A DNA stretch of 64,000 nucleotides from the NCBI GenBank assembly GCA_947652115.1, contig OX393568.1:12793121-12857120 (forward strand). Reading direction: 5' to 3'. The notes under the pieces are model-generated. The model did not search any database and was not told the DNA's origin. It saw only the letters and a program-made list of their open reading frames with translations. A program made the translations under genes and the position numbers. This document shows, piece by piece, positions 49,118 through 62,100 of the stretch; within the stretch, counting starts at the first letter, position 1; each line of letters opens with the position of its first letter. Origin of the DNA: Blastomussa wellsi. Taxonomy: Eukaryota > Cnidaria > Anthozoa > Scleractinia > Plerogyridae.

Positions 49118-50269
49118 TTGATGTCTCTGAAGATAACATTCCTGTAACAGATCCCGACCTTCCCTCAACCCGCTAATTTCCCCCGAGTTTTCAGAGTCCT
49201 TGCCCAGGCCGAAAACGTATCAAGACACCAAAAACCTTTTATCACAGTGGTGAAGGGGAATCCGGTAGTTACATCGGAATTATCAGGAGCCATTTAGAGC
49301 AGAACAGAGCGCACAAGCCCTTATACCCTTCTTGTAAATTTGTAAATAACTAAATTGTTGTTAATTGTGCGGAACTAGTACGGCCAAGTTGAAGGTTGAC
49401 CCCTGTGTTGAATGTGATTTTCCCTTTGACGAAAGTGAAATAGCCCCAGAGTTAAGACGCAAACAAAGCCCTGGAATAGTTCTGGAATATCAGAAACCCA
49501 CCAGAAGATGCTGATAAAGTAAATAAGACAAATTTGGATCCCGACGATATCAGCATCAAGCCCAGCCACAAAGTGAATACCAGTGCGAGTGACCCGCCCA
49601 CAGATTCCGGAAAGCCTCAAGCATCAACTGTGCAGTGGTTCAAACATGGCGGAGGTGGACAGGGCTGCATATTTTACCAAGGGATTAACCCCTACACTAA
49701 GGGTCAAAGTCTTAGATTGAATGCCGGAAACTCTTGGAGGTGGAGGAAGGGGCTAGAACTATTGACTCAATTGCAAAGAGAACCAACGAAAATAAAGATG
49801 GTGATCAGCTGGAACAATTAATTGAGGCACTTCTGGAACAGATTATGTGGACTTCTCTGGTGAATGGGACGACTATTATGAATTCAAACCAGAGGATGAA
49901 TGTTGTGGCCAACTAGTAGAATGGGAACCAGTTCACCAGACAGAGGAAAGTTGTTATCAACCAACCAGAGATGCGTATCCTCCAGTAAACCTTGAAAATG
50001 AAATTGAAACCACTGGTCAACCAGCACTAAATTCAGCTACTTCAATTGATACCAGTGACGACAAACCCACATGCATGGATGAGTAGGAATACACTAAGCA
50101 GACCCAGGGAACAGCTAACGACGCATACACACTGCCAGGTGTAACTACTAAACTACCAGACCTGCTGCCTTGTTCTATTTTGACACTGATGGAAATTTGG
50201 AGAAGTGGAGGCCACTGACCTGTTTGTGGAACCGCCACAGCCAAAGGGACGGTTCCTATCCAAACAAAA

Positions 50270-50839
50270 GTGGATGACCAAGCAACAGGAGCCAATAATC
50301 CTGTGGTTCAAGGGCATGGAACCAAAGAGAGACCCTCCGCCACTAAAAACATAGCTTCTACTTCTGAGAAAAGGACACAGCCTGACCTAACTGTGGAAGT
50401 GCAGATAAATGTGAATATTAGCAGATGTCATGTCGACACAGGAGCCGCTGTTTCTGTTTTGGATGCAGACTGTTTGTTGGAACTATACAATGGTCAACTT
50501 CCACCCTTAAAACAAAGTGAGCCAAAGGTGTTAAAAACAGTTAGTGGAGAACATTTGCCAGTGCGTGGAATACTATGTACATCCATAAACATCGCGGGTG
50601 GCAACTACCCTGGTGAGTTGAAGGTCCTAGAAGGTGTTACATATACAGGAATCTTAGGAAGAGACTTTCTATGGGCTACCCATGCCAACATCAGCTTTGA
50701 CAAATACACTGTACAGCTGAAGGACGAAGCACCCATCACCTTTTCAGAGGAACTCTTGGTACTAATTGCTCCAGTGACTTACATTATACTGCCACAATCA
50801 TCATCATCATATCCTTTATTTAAACACGATAAAATTTAA
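50270..50839 (+). pseudogene. Gypsy retroviral-type aspartic protease
   Basis: VEVQINVNISRCHVDTGAAV carries the D-T-G active site, with the second signature GVTYTGILGRDFLWATHANI (ILG near the C-terminal end of the fold) about 100 residues later. The frame runs into the nested LINE fragment and stops. Typical single-domain retropepsin of a Gypsy Pol, non-functional in context. Confidence 0.7.
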
Positions 50840-51195
50840 AGCTAAAGCTTGTGGGGTCGTGTAAAAAATAGTTACAATATGAAACGATGTTAAAATATGG
50901 ATAAAGTTACTCCTACAACTAACATGAATGTACAATTAATTCCTAAAAAGAGTAATATTTAAATAAGTTCGCGTAACTACATCTAAATAAAAATAACTGC
51001 TAAAATTAAGACATAAAATATTTAAAAGCAATTAAAATCCTGGTGGTGCCTTGGCAGCGACTGAACCGACTGGGCGCCAAAAACAAGCTCTTTAAAATAA
51101 AAGTCTTTCTTTACTTTACGATAAAAATCAGTAAACTGCCCCGTAAAATAAGTCGAGACAGCGTTCCAAAGGATAGCGCCTCTGAAATGATAATC
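50795..51195 (-). mobile_element. LINE 3' end nested in Gypsy
   Basis: Read on the minus strand it ends in an (ATG)n/(ATCATC)n-type tail at 50795-50812. The last coding residues are FRGAILWNAVSTYFTGQ, FYRKVKKDFYFKEL, the usual C-terminus of CR1/L2-type reverse transcriptases. 5'-truncated, as retroposed LINE copies commonly are; it interrupts the protease-RT junction. Confidence 0.6.
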
Positions 51196-51569
51196 CCAGC
51201 CAAGATTAAGGGAGAAATCATACAAGGTACTGTTGGACTGATTGAATCTATTCCATGTTTGGCTAGATGCTACAAATTAAAAGGAGCAGGTACCTTAGTA
51301 AAAGTTGCAGAAGATGAATTTGTTCATTTCCATCTGATCAACCCAACCAACAAGCCGGTTACCTTATACAAAGGCGCTAGTTTAGGCACGTTCTCTGAAG
51401 CTGACAGAAATCCTAATGTGTACCTGCTGGAGATGGCAGCCCCATGCAGCCTTCAAGACAGGAGCCTGGCCCAGTTCCAGTGGATCTACAAGGTTCAGCA
51501 TTATCCCCAGACCAAGAAGAGCGCTTAAAGTCAGAAGAACTTGGACGTAATAACCTGTTACAGCATCAC

Positions 51570-52110
51570 ATTGATACACATTAATGATATGTTGAACTGT
51601 GACGTTCAGTATCCCCTTGGGCCAGTCCAGTGGTTTTAGTTCCAAAGCCTGATGGTTCCTCAAGATTCTGCTTTGACTTCAGAAATCTGAACAAGATTGC
51701 AAAGAAAGATTCCTTCCCCCTGCCATTGATTTCAGAGAGCCTAGAAGCATTAGGAGGAGCAAAATTTTTTAGAAGCATTGACTTGTTATCTGGATATTGG
51801 CAGGTAGAGATGGACCCGCCTCCTGTGAGAAGGCTGCTTTCATTACCCATGCTGGAGTTTACACATTGCCTTTTGGGCTCTGTAATGCTCCTGGAACATT
51901 CAGCATTTAATGGAATGCGTACTCCGAGGGCTAACTTGGCAAATTGCCTTAATCTACCTTGACAATGTTTTGGTATATTCTTGTACTTTTGAAGGTCTTT
52001 GATCGCTTTCGTGAAGCTGGCTTAAATCTCAAGCCTAGCAAGTGTCATTTTGGACAGACTAAGGTCAACTCTCTTTGTTCACATAATCACGAGTGAGGGA
52101 CTACTGCCTT
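51570..52110 (+). pseudogene. Gypsy reverse transcriptase
   Basis: VLVPKPDGSSRFCFDFRNLN, KKDSFPLPLISESLEALGGA and FFRSIDLLSGYWQVEMDP (motif A Asp) are Gypsy RT blocks 1-3. Motif B/C are scrambled: a broken YLDNVLVYS-like stretch at about 51955-51980 and then FREAGLNLKPSKCHFGQ in another frame. Dead by several indels. Confidence 0.75.
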
Positions 52111-52339
52111 AACCCTGCCAAGGTTAAAGTAGTCCAGGAGTACCCTGTCTCAAAACGGTTAAGGATGTCCAAGCTTAAATGGGTGTCACCAACTACTATC
52201 GCAAGTTCATCAAGGGCTGTACCCAGATCGCCAGCCCCCCTGCACAAGCTAACAAAGAAAGAAATGAACTTTGTTTGGACAGATGCTTGTCAAAATGCCC
52301 TTGACACATTAAAGAAACCTCTGATGGAAGCACCAATAC

Positions 52340-52765
52340 TTGCCTACCCAGACTTTATTGGCCACAGGTGCGAGCAATGATGTCATTAGAACGGTTCTGG
52401 GACAGAAGCAGAATGGTTGCAAGGTCGTTATTTCTTATGCTGGACGAAAATTAAATCCTGCAGAGCATAACTACCACGTGACAGAAAGAGAAGCACTTGC
52501 ATTAGTTGACGGTGTACGACATTTCCAAACCAACCTATGTGCTTGCCTATTCACAGTATTTACTGACCACATTGTAGTTCATTGGTTGATGAACATCAAA
52601 GAACCAACAGGTTCATTAGCTCATTGGTGGTTGCTTCTACAGCAGCTCGACTTCACCATTGAACACTGTTCTGTTAAGTCTAATGGAAGTGCCGACGCCC
52701 TCTCCTGTCACACACATGAGCTAGTTGTTGTGGCCAAGGACAAGCCAGGTGTTCAGGTTGAATGA
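52340..52765 (+). pseudogene. Gypsy RNase H
   Basis: ATGASNDVIRTVLGQKQNG, KVVISYAGRKLNPAEHNYHV, TEREALALVDGVRHFQTNLC, FTVFTDHIVVHWLMN and SNGSADALSCHTHE match RT-linked RNase H of Gypsy elements. The first catalytic Asp (usual TDAS) reads TGAS here, a missing key residue. Confidence 0.7.
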
Positions 52766-52905
52766 ACTTGGGAACTGCAGCATCAGGATCCTGGCTTAGC
52801 TGACATTATCACCTACCTTGAGACGGAAAATCTACCTGACAATAGCACTGCAGCTAAAGCCATCATGGCCCATTTCCAGTCACAACTTCCAATAACAGTT
52901 ACATT

Positions 52906-53140
52906 GTGGTGTTCTCATGTTATCCAGAAGCCTTTGCTGTGCCCTCGATTGGTGCAGTCATGATTGCTGATCTTCTGGTAAAACACATTTTGCCACGCCA
53001 TGGGACACCCCGTACGCTGCTCTCCGATAGAGGCTCTGATTTCCTCTCTAGCTTAGTATGTGAAGTTTGTTTTCTGATGGGCACTAAAATGGAGTTCACG
53101 TCCAGCAATCATCCTTAGTATGATGGTTTAGTGGAACGCT
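52906..53140 (+). pseudogene. Gypsy integrase core fragment
   Basis: YPEAFAVPSIGAVMIADLLV, HGTPRTLLSDRGSDFLSSLV (second catalytic Asp) and FTSSNHP, then a TAG where Gln is usual, then YDGLVERFSG with the catalytic Glu. It breaks off at about 53140 where an inverted segment begins. Confidence 0.7.
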
Positions 53141-53745
53141 TCAGTGGTGGAACTCAGGGATACCCTCCTGTTGCTCTACCAAAAAACTATCTGCTGGAAA
53201 ATCCTCTTCAGTTAAATATGGCTTGTCGGCCAGCTCTGTAGGTTGGCGTATCAGCTGTGTATCAGGAGATACGTAAGGCATGAGGCAAGTTACACGGACT
53301 GTGGCGGAAATACAGCGATTATCCGAGGCATGTAGGATGCAATGGACAGGAGACAGAAATTTGCCTATCCTGTACTGTCCACGATAATTATGTGCTTCTT
53401 TCTTAGAGAGACTTTTGCAGTTGCGAGGAGTATAAACCCAAACTTGTTCACCTACTTGGTAGTTCACAGGAACAGCATGGAGGTCATGATAATCCTTCAT
53501 TCACTGCTGAGCTCGCTGAAAATTCTCCTTGGCTATGTGGTGGGCAATGTCTATATTCTCCACAAGACGGCACAGTGTTAGCAATCAAGGCAGAAATTTC
53601 TCTCGGAGGCAAGAAGGAAACATCCATTGGTAGGCATGGTTCTCTGCCATACAACATAAAACGGGGACTCCCCGGTTACCTCTGATGGAGACACTTGATA
53701 CCCAAAGAGGACTGGGTTCAAGTACCGGTCCCAGTCTGTTTGGTC
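53140..53745 (-). pseudogene. Inverted integrase C-terminal segment of Gypsy
   Basis: On the minus strand: DWDRYLNPVLFGYQVSPSEV, TGESPFYVLYGREPCLPMDV (53745-53600) and then VGEQVWVYTPRNCKSLSKKE, HNYRGQYRIGKFLSPVHCIL (about 53455-53330). This is the part of a Gypsy integrase that should follow the ERF motif at 53130 on the plus strand. A local inversion with a breakpoint at about 53140 explains it. Confidence 0.7.
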
Positions 53746-53995
53746 ACCGTTGACATAGTGGGACAGGATCTACCAGAGACTTACTGCAGTTAGAAAATCT
53801 TGCAACAGCGCCAACAGGTTCCGTGATAGATAAACTCCAGCACCAGGCCCCAACTACTGGGACAGAGAATGTAGGAACCAAGTTTCTATGCCATCGAAAT
53901 AAAGACACCACAGATAGGAAAGTAATGCCCACCACAGATGAAACTCCAGATTCCAGCAGAGATATTTATCAAGTTGTGAAGCTGCTTAAACAACT

Positions 53996-54232
53996 TGTTA
54001 CCGGTATGTACCTGCATTATTTTGAGACCTGCATTATTTTGAGAGTGAAACTAAATTCCGTTATAGTCAATCGAGCTTTCTGAAATGTATGAAATAACGT
54101 TAAGACTTTTCAATAACTTTCCCTAATCGCTTAGAATTGTGTTTTCAACTTACATAGACGTGCCTTTTAAAGTATTCTTTGGTTATGTTCTTGGATTAAA
54201 ATGATACTGTTAGACTAAAGCTCTGCCTGTTG
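53996..54232 (+). repeat. 3' LTR of degenerate Gypsy element
   Basis: Partner of 48898-49117. Carries a local duplication ACCTGCATTATTTTGAGA absent from the 5' copy. Confidence 0.65.
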
Positions 54233-54416
54233 CATCCTCATTGATAAAAGTTCACTAAAATGCACATAATACTGTCAAATATGAAGTAATATGAAAATGG
54301 AAAATGACCCAGTCAAATATGAAGTAGCAATTCAACAATACCTGCGTTCAATACTGGACATAACTGCCTGCACCAGGTCCTTTTCACTAATGAGATACCA
54401 ATACTGAGATTGATTT

Positions 54417-56800
54417 ATGAGATGCAATTTTCCAATTGACAGCGACCAGCATGTCCTTCTCGGTGATTTTAATTTTGACTACATCTCACCAAATGCGGCA
54501 ACAAAACATTTCCAGCGTACCATGACCCTCCTAAATTTAAAGCAATTAATTAACGAGTCCACAAGGATTACCCAATCCTCAGGAACTTTAATCGATTTAA
54601 TCTTCACTACTATGCCCGAGCTCTATGTGTCTGGAGTTTTTCCAATCGGCTTCTCTGATCACTCGGCTATTTTTGGAATTAGGAAACTTCACAGAGTCCT
54701 TCTCCCACCACCAAGAATGATTGAGATTAGGAATTATAAACATTATGACCCTGCTCTGTTTTGTGGTGATTTAAAAAATATCCCTTGGGATATTTTTGGA
54801 ACTTGAACAAACTCCCAATGAGGCTTGGCTTTCTTTCAGAGATGTATTCCTGACAGTAGCTGACAAACACTCACCAATTGTAACACGGCATGTTCGTGGA
54901 TGATCAGTGCCCTGGTTAACGCCTGACATTAAAGATCTCATGCACAAGCGTGATTATGGACATAAGAAAGCGATTTCAACAAATAGTGAGGCACACTGGA
55001 GTAATTACAAAAGATTACGCAACGTTGTCAACACCAAAATGCGTAAAGAGAAAGGTAATTATTATTCCAACAAGCTCTCAGGTGACCAGAACTCTAAAGA
55101 AATGTGGAAGACATTAAACAACATCTTGCCTAAAGAAAAAATATGCGCAACCAGCAGTAGCCCATCAAATCTGTCAGCGACAAAATTAACAAGTTTTTTA
55201 TGTCGATTGCATGGAATTTATGCAATGCCTTTCCTCATATTTTAATTCCCAGGACTTTGCTCTTCATGCGGTTGATACCAGTTTTGTATGCAGTGAACTG
55301 GCAAAACTGAAACTATCAAAGGCTACTGGACTAGACAAATCCCTGCAAAACTCCATGAAGATGCAGCCTCAGTTATAGCCAAGCTGGTCACTTATCTTAT
55401 AAACCTCACTATTTTGATGGGTGAAAGCCCATCACAGTGAAGGAAGCTAGAGCAATTCCCATTTATAAGACTGGGAAGAAGGATGATAACAACTATCGTC
55501 CAATTTCAGTTCTCCCCTGGTCTCGAAGGTGATGAAATGTGTGATTCAAGTTCAACTTTTGCCCTTTCTTGATGAAAAGTTCTCTCAGTTTTTCAATCCA
55601 GTTTCCGCAAGAAACACTCCACTGAAACGGCGGTTGTTTATCTGGTTGATCATATTATTCTAGAACACATGGACAAGCAACAATTAATAAGCTACAGCAC
55701 TACGGTGTTAGAGGACGCAGTCTTACCTGGTTCAGAAATTGTCTAACAACTTGTTTGCAGAGAGTTCAATATGGCCAAGAATTATCATCCAGCCTTCCTC
55801 TAGACTTCTACGTTCCACAAGGTTCCTTACTAGGGCCATTACTATTTGTTATTTACATAAATGATCTGCCTAAGTGTCTGATGCACTCAGAAATTGCCAT
55901 GTACGTCGACGATACAGTCATCTACTGCATCGGGTCCTATGCTAATGCCATCAGGGAAAATCTACAAGAAGATCTGAAACGAGTTGAGCAGTGGTTGACG
56001 AGTAATAGACTAATATTAAATTAGAGCAAAACAAAAGGACTTCTCTTTGGAACAAGGCAACTATTGCAAATCTCATCAGACTATATACTGCAGATCCAAG
56101 GAAAGGATATAGAGAGAGTGACGAAGTTTAATTATCTCGGGGTTATGCTCGACGAACAACGTCACTGGAAAGAGCATGGGACTCTTAGTACGAATAAGAT
56201 CTTGCCTTACTCTTAAAGCTGCAAAGTGTGTCTACAATACACTTATGGAGCCAATCCTGTGTTACACGGACACCGTGTGGGGTGAATAGTCAGCCACCTC
56301 CAGCAAAACTCTACAACGGTTACAAAATCGCGCTGTCTGCACAGTTGTAAGGCGTGACTCTTCTAAAGGCACATTCAATGTTCTGAGTTAGAAATGCAAA
56401 AGAAAAGACATAAGTGTACTTTAGTATGTAAATGTCTAAATAATCTAGTACCTAAATATTTAAATGACTATTTCACTAGAAATTATAATGTGCATAACTA
56501 CAATACTCGCAGAAGAACAGATTTGCACCTCAGTGCCCAAACCCAAACTTAGCCTTGAAAAATGAACTTTTAGATTTTCGGGCTCAACTCTTTTTAACCT
56601 CTTACCCCGTAGAAGTTTTAATTAAGAACTACACTTTTTATATTTTGTAGTCAATAGATTTTTATAATGCTTGTTTATATTCCATACTTTTTACATTATT
56701 ACTTGTATTTTTAAACTTTTATCTTTTAAATTATCATGATATCTGCATTTTTAAATTATTATACTTTTAGTGCAGGGCTCCTATGGATAAAGATTACCTT
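54417..56800 (+). mobile_element. LINE with APE endonuclease and RT, degenerate
   Basis: Endonuclease part (54417-54806): HVLLGDFNFDYISP, INESTRITQSSGTLIDLIFT and SDHSAIFGIRK, the catalytic Asn/Asp and SDH of AP-like LINE nucleases. RT part: KAISTNSEAHWSNYKRLRNV (54907 onward), IPIYKTGKK-like and RPISVLPW-type stretches near 55440-55520, then VPQGSLLGPLLFVIYINDLP and the YVDDT box (55755-56024). The C-terminal part continues in other frames to about 56560 (DYFTRNYNVHNYNTRRRTDL). Frame broken many times. CR1/Jockey-like by motif style. Confidence 0.75.
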
Positions 56801-59115
56801 AACCCCTTAGAGATTACCTTAATCTTTTTTCTGGTCGAATCCAGTTGACAGTATTGGACATGAGTGTTTCGAGGCACATTTTGCTAAAATTCCCTCGTTG
56901 TTTTCTGTAGTGCCTGTCTCGTGTAAATCAGAAAAAGGAAACCAACAGTTTCAGGATACAAATCATTTTTCCATTGAATTTTATGAATTTCTATTTCAAG
57001 TTACCTCCTGTTCTTCAGTGTATTGTTCTTGTAAGTCACTCACACTCTCACTCTAGCCTACGTACAGACAGCTAGCGACTTTTTTCTAAGGCGGTAATCT
57101 GGGAAAAATGATTCAAAATGGTCGCCTGGGGACAGGCCCGGGTGATTTTGTAGATTTTTGGCCAACTTATGAAGTAGTGGAGAAGCCAAGTTCCCCTCCC
57201 CCCCCCTCATTGCTCATTTTTCTTTTGTTCCCCCTCCTGAATCCAACAGCATTCTCCACCGACCAAAGCATCAGAAGGAAAGCGATTGTTCAGCGAATAC
57301 CATTTATCGACAATAGGAAGACCCCTGAAGAGATACCATACGATACACTATACCATATTATTTTGCTTTTCTTCATCCCTTTTTATTATTTGTTAAGGTG
57401 ATTCCCTAGGTTTGCATTGTGCATCCTTAATGCCCATAATTTCATGTGTGATGAGCGCACGAGCATTTAAATGGGCGGCTTTTTCTTTATGGCTATAGGG
57501 CGCCAGAGAAATAAATTGTCTATCTCAAAAATCGAGTACGATGACCTGACTTTTTGTCCTATTTGTTTGAATTGAGCAATAATGTTCTTCATGTACAATA
57601 AATATGGATCAATTCTCAGTGTTGAAAAGGAACAATTGTCGAAAATGTATTTTTTACAAGCCAATCGTGAATAAAGTCGTAATGATATATAAGGAATTAC
57701 TACGTATAAATGAAATGCTGTCGCTCGTAAACGAGCACAGGACACCCCATTTTTGTTTCAAAATTTAAGTTGCTATAATACAAGCAAGTAATAAGCAAAG
57801 TTTGAAAAAATCTGAGTGTGGGTTCTATTTCTGTGGAATGACCTTAAATCTTGCAATCATTAGTTATTTAAAAACGAGCTTCAGAAGTATGCCACTAAAG
57901 CTGAAAGAAAGCCGTTTAGACAAAAATAAACATACAGAGATATGGATTTTCAGAGCAGAGTATGTGTCCTTTCTTTCAAGGCGTGACTGGCTTTCATATA
58001 AATTGGATTTATACTGCTTTTGCCAATACATGGAGAAAATCAGCAAGCTAATCCGTCGTGCATGTGATATTGAACTTGGTATCATTATGTTGGAAGCGTG
58101 CTGATATATTTACACTCATCTAGTCTCAGTAGTTTTTTTAGCTAATGATAATTTATGTGATATTCCTCTTGCCAAGTTCATAATAGAACCGAGAAATTAC
58201 ACTTAAGACACATCATCATGCTTCAGTTGTGATCATTAAAACTATTGCATGCCAGATGGGAAATGTATTCTGTCTTGATTTTAAAAGTGCTTTGACATCA
58301 GATAAACTCTTGCTTTGGAAGTTAACTTGGTTTACTTTCAATATGCCGGCTTTCGGAAAATATGTAAACTTAGTAAACATTAAAGATGAATTCTAGCAAT
58401 ACTAGGGAAGAACAATCAACCCTCTATATTACAATATAATATAAAAAGTGAGTATTAGGATAAGCTAACCTCAGTTTGTTTACTTTGGTAGTAAGGTCAA
58501 TCAGCATAAAAAGTAAGAGCAAATAGCATTTTGGGCTGTGTCTGCAGTCTTTGACCATCATCTTTGATTTTTATTGACATTAGCACTTGATTGTATTGCT
58601 CGGAGTTTGCCACCAAAAAATGCGGCTGTACCACTGTCGGCACTCGTTTCCAATCTGCCTCACTCACCACTGTGTTTCTGAGAAGCAAGAAATCATCAAA
58701 ATTGATCTGAAAGCGATGAATGTTTTCAGAAGCATTAAGGGAAGGCCTTAAGCTAAGATTTTAAGTAGTCTTTTATAGTTAAAAGCTCACATATGTCCTT
58801 CATGATGTTTCAGCCCCAAGATGGTCAACACAGTGCCAAAAAGGCACCTGGAACATTTTACTCATATTAACATTTTCTTGATTCAGAAGCTCATATTTAC
58901 AGTTGCATTATTATTAAAATGAAATCGGTCGTCTTACTCAAAAAAATAGGGATTAGTCATACTTGTATAAAGATCAGACTTTTTTCTAATTTCCACTCAT
59001 ACAATTAACTCTAATTGTTTCTAAAAAAAACAATTTCCTATACTAATTACCTTGTACCAAGGAAATAGATTACTTGCTCAGTGATAATATTAAATAGAAG
59101 TTAATTTCTTTCAAG
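56801..59115. other. Host intron, no gene recognised
   Basis: AT-rich, no coding unit or clear repeat that I can support. Confidence 0.4.
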
Positions 59116-59177
59116 GATCTTGAGGCTCTGAAGGAAAAGGAGATGGTGCTTTTCAAGGAGAATGAAGAATTAAAAAG
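59116..59177 (+). CDS. Host-gene coiled-coil exon D
   Basis: Acceptor TTAATTTCTTTCAAG (ends 59115) and donor AAAAG/GTATAA (59178). It reads in phase 0 DLEALKEKEMVLFKENEELK and ends in phase 2. Helical, charged, in phase with exon C at 38479. Confidence 0.55.
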
Positions 59178-62100
59178 GTATAAAACATATTTTAGCATTT
59201 TAAAATTAATGTGGAGTTCATTGTATTCTGTGTATTATTATTTTAACATTTTATTCAGTTATTTTATTTATTATATTTTATGTAAGTATAATGAGGGCCA
59301 CTAGTTTATCAGTTTTTAACTGTAAAGTGTTTTTACCCTCATTAAATGAAGTTATCATCATCATCATTGGCCTTTTGCGAACTCGTTCTTATTCCAGATT
59401 GAAAAATGTGTTAGTAAATATACACCAATCGTCAAGGTCCAGATTAATTGGCGGTGAAACCGTTTCCTAGTTCGGGATTTGTGATAGGACCTTGTGTGAA
59501 GTGTGCTCCAGTTTGTCATTCTAAAGCCACCACAGGCAAGCAGGGCTGTTTGCTTTTGCTGAAGATTAATAGTGATAGCTTCTTCATGCACCTGAGATGG
59601 CCATGTAAACGTTTCTTTTCACTGTCTCAATGGCTTCAGATGGAAACGACAGATGAGCAGTTTTCTTCAGCAAATAGTTGGCAGTACAGTGGTAAGACAC
59701 TGCCCCAAAATCATCACAAGGATTTGGTAGGTGTCAGGACTTCATCTCCAGATAGTGCCAGAGGAATCTCAAAACTTATTGATCTTCCACAATAATTTGT
59801 CACTGGTGGAACATTGATTCTATATCTGCCACACGGGCCACTCTCTCTTCTCGGAATATCAGAACTCAGTGTCAATGGTTTTCCACCCCGTTCCCACTTG
59901 GTACCTGTCACCAACATCTATCACAGTTTCTATGAGATTCTTGAGATCTCTCCTGTCCTTGCGGGATTTTAGTGATACTTGGTGCCAAATGAATCAGTTC
60001 TCCTCTGGTTCTGCACCTTACTGTGCAGGAGGTCGCGTGTGTATAGACATAGCATGAAGAACCTCGGGTGACAAAGCTTTTTAACATAATCCATTGATGT
60101 CTACCCAAAGGCAGTAAGTACAGCTACAGGTTTATCTGGTAAGCCTCTACAGACGTCACATTGTAAGACAGCCTCTGAGACGTCCTCACAATCTTAGAGT
60201 CAACTTCAGATACAGTCTCTTTGTCTGCTACATTTTTACAAGTAGTTCCAGTTGAGAAACATTCCAGGCTTCTGGGACTGGGAACAGTGCACCATCATTG
60301 TCACCACTTGTCGTTTCAACAGTAAGTGATATTCTTTCTTCAAGTTATGGTTTCAATGTTCAACACTTCTCTTGGGTCATCAAGTCCCAATTCATCAGCA
60401 AATCTCCTGAGTATAAGGGAGGCTTGTTGATTTCTGTTGACTGTTGTTGCAAGAGCTGAAATTTCAGTTCCGTGTAAGTCATTTCTTGGAGGGGGTCTTG
60501 GTCCTCCCTACTCCTTGTGGTTGTCACGGTATCAACTTTTTTGGTCCATTGTTCCCCAGCACTTGGTCTGATATAATCGATTTAGCATGACTTTGATCTT
60601 GCAGCCATGCATCAATGTCTGGAAACGTTTCCTTCTTTAGCAACAACTCAACTCTTTTCTCTCCCCCCATCGAATTTACCATGTTTCAGATAACTTCTGG
60701 ACTGCTCTGCTGAGGGTGTCCATAGCAGCTAAATTGTGCTCATAACTCAAACTATTGATGGTTGATACAGCTACTTGTCACATGTTGTAGAGGGATTGCA
60801 ACTGTGCAAAATTATCCTCGCAGAACGTGAGATGGTCGTCAAATAATTATGCACCAACTACTGCTTCATTTTTAAACTACTCTTCTAATGCCGAGAATTT
60901 CGAGAATGCAATTTTCAATGCCCTATTATCTCCAAGTAATATGGTGTAGCCATGTCAAACTTGAGGCAGACTTTATTGACAAAGACAACGCGGATTTTGA
61001 AGAATTGGCTGAGTTGGTGGTGGAGAAATGGAAATTCTTTTGAAACCGAGAAATGTCCAAAGTTCCTGGCAAGCCGGATGGTGATGACAAACAAGAAGAA
61101 AACAACAAAAACTCAGTGAATAGTAATAATGATAAAGATAATAATAGTAATAATAATAGATTTATATAGCACCAGTATGTCCTAATGTTCAAACCAGCTT
61201 TACAAAGTGAGAAAAATCTTCAAATACCTAAAAATTAAAACATTGATTGTAGGGGTTTTTCTCATTGTTTGCAAACATACCAATCAGAAGAAGGCGACAA
61301 GAAGTTCATGTGTAAGAGTGCCTACCATGAAAGATATTATGCAAAGAAAAAAAATAGTGAATCCTGGAGTTGAACAGAGCTATGAGCAAATGTCGTGAAA
61401 AGAACTAGGAACACATCAGGAGTTACCAAAGAAAGTACTGTCAATGGATATTTGCGACGCTATTATGCCAAGAACAAGGAACTGATCAATCTTCCAGGGA
61501 GAATGGGACAGAATGTCACACGGGACCAAGTGCAGGTGGACACGAGTCCACAAGAGGAAAACGTAGATACCAAAGAGGATCATGGGACTTCAAAGTGAAC
61601 CAAGTTTGGCCAAATGGAAGGCTATTGAAATGGATGTGAACACGAAAAGCAGGGATAGCCCTCATCCCCTTACTTCTCATTGGTCCATAACCATGCACCA
61701 TGTTACTGTAAAAGATTAACCCCATCCCCAACTTCCCATTAGTCCATACCCATATGGCATGTTACTGTAGGGAATGACCCCTTCCCACACCCCCATTTTT
61801 TCTTTCTGTTATAAAAGTCGAAGTTCTACTTTACCACTTAACTTGCGATTTCATCAAACACAAACATGCCGTTACCGAGGGATAAAGAGATACTGTTGGG
61901 CATTGATTATATCATTGAGTCTGCTTAGGGTGACTCAAAGATGTACCATTACCTGACCAACAATGGCAGCTAAGAGTGCAAAGCGCATGGAATCTCCCTC
62001 AGCAGTGAAGGCTCAAAGCAGCTCAGCTTCGGTGTTCTTCGTCAACACATGCTTGACAATATTTAGCAGCCCTTAGAGTCTGTGGCTGCCAATCTGATGT

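Larger units (their letters stand above)
48898..54232 (+). mobile_element. Ty3/Gypsy LTR retrotransposon, degenerate
   Basis: 5.3 kb between two diverged LTRs. Order LTR - gag-like remnant (49534-50086) - protease - RT - RNase H - integrase - LTR fits Ty3/Gypsy. It contains a nested minus-strand LINE tail (50795-51195), and the integrase C-terminal part is inverted (53140-53745). Confidence 0.75.

Noticed and set aside
57108..58104. Two ~100-codon plus-strand frames
   Set aside because: Low complexity (poly-Pro/Phe) or composition-driven, no homologous motif and no splice evidence.
59448..60108. Set of 60-115-codon frames on both strands
   Set aside because: They overlap each other in several frames without any motif; I could not choose a coding strand, so no gene is called.
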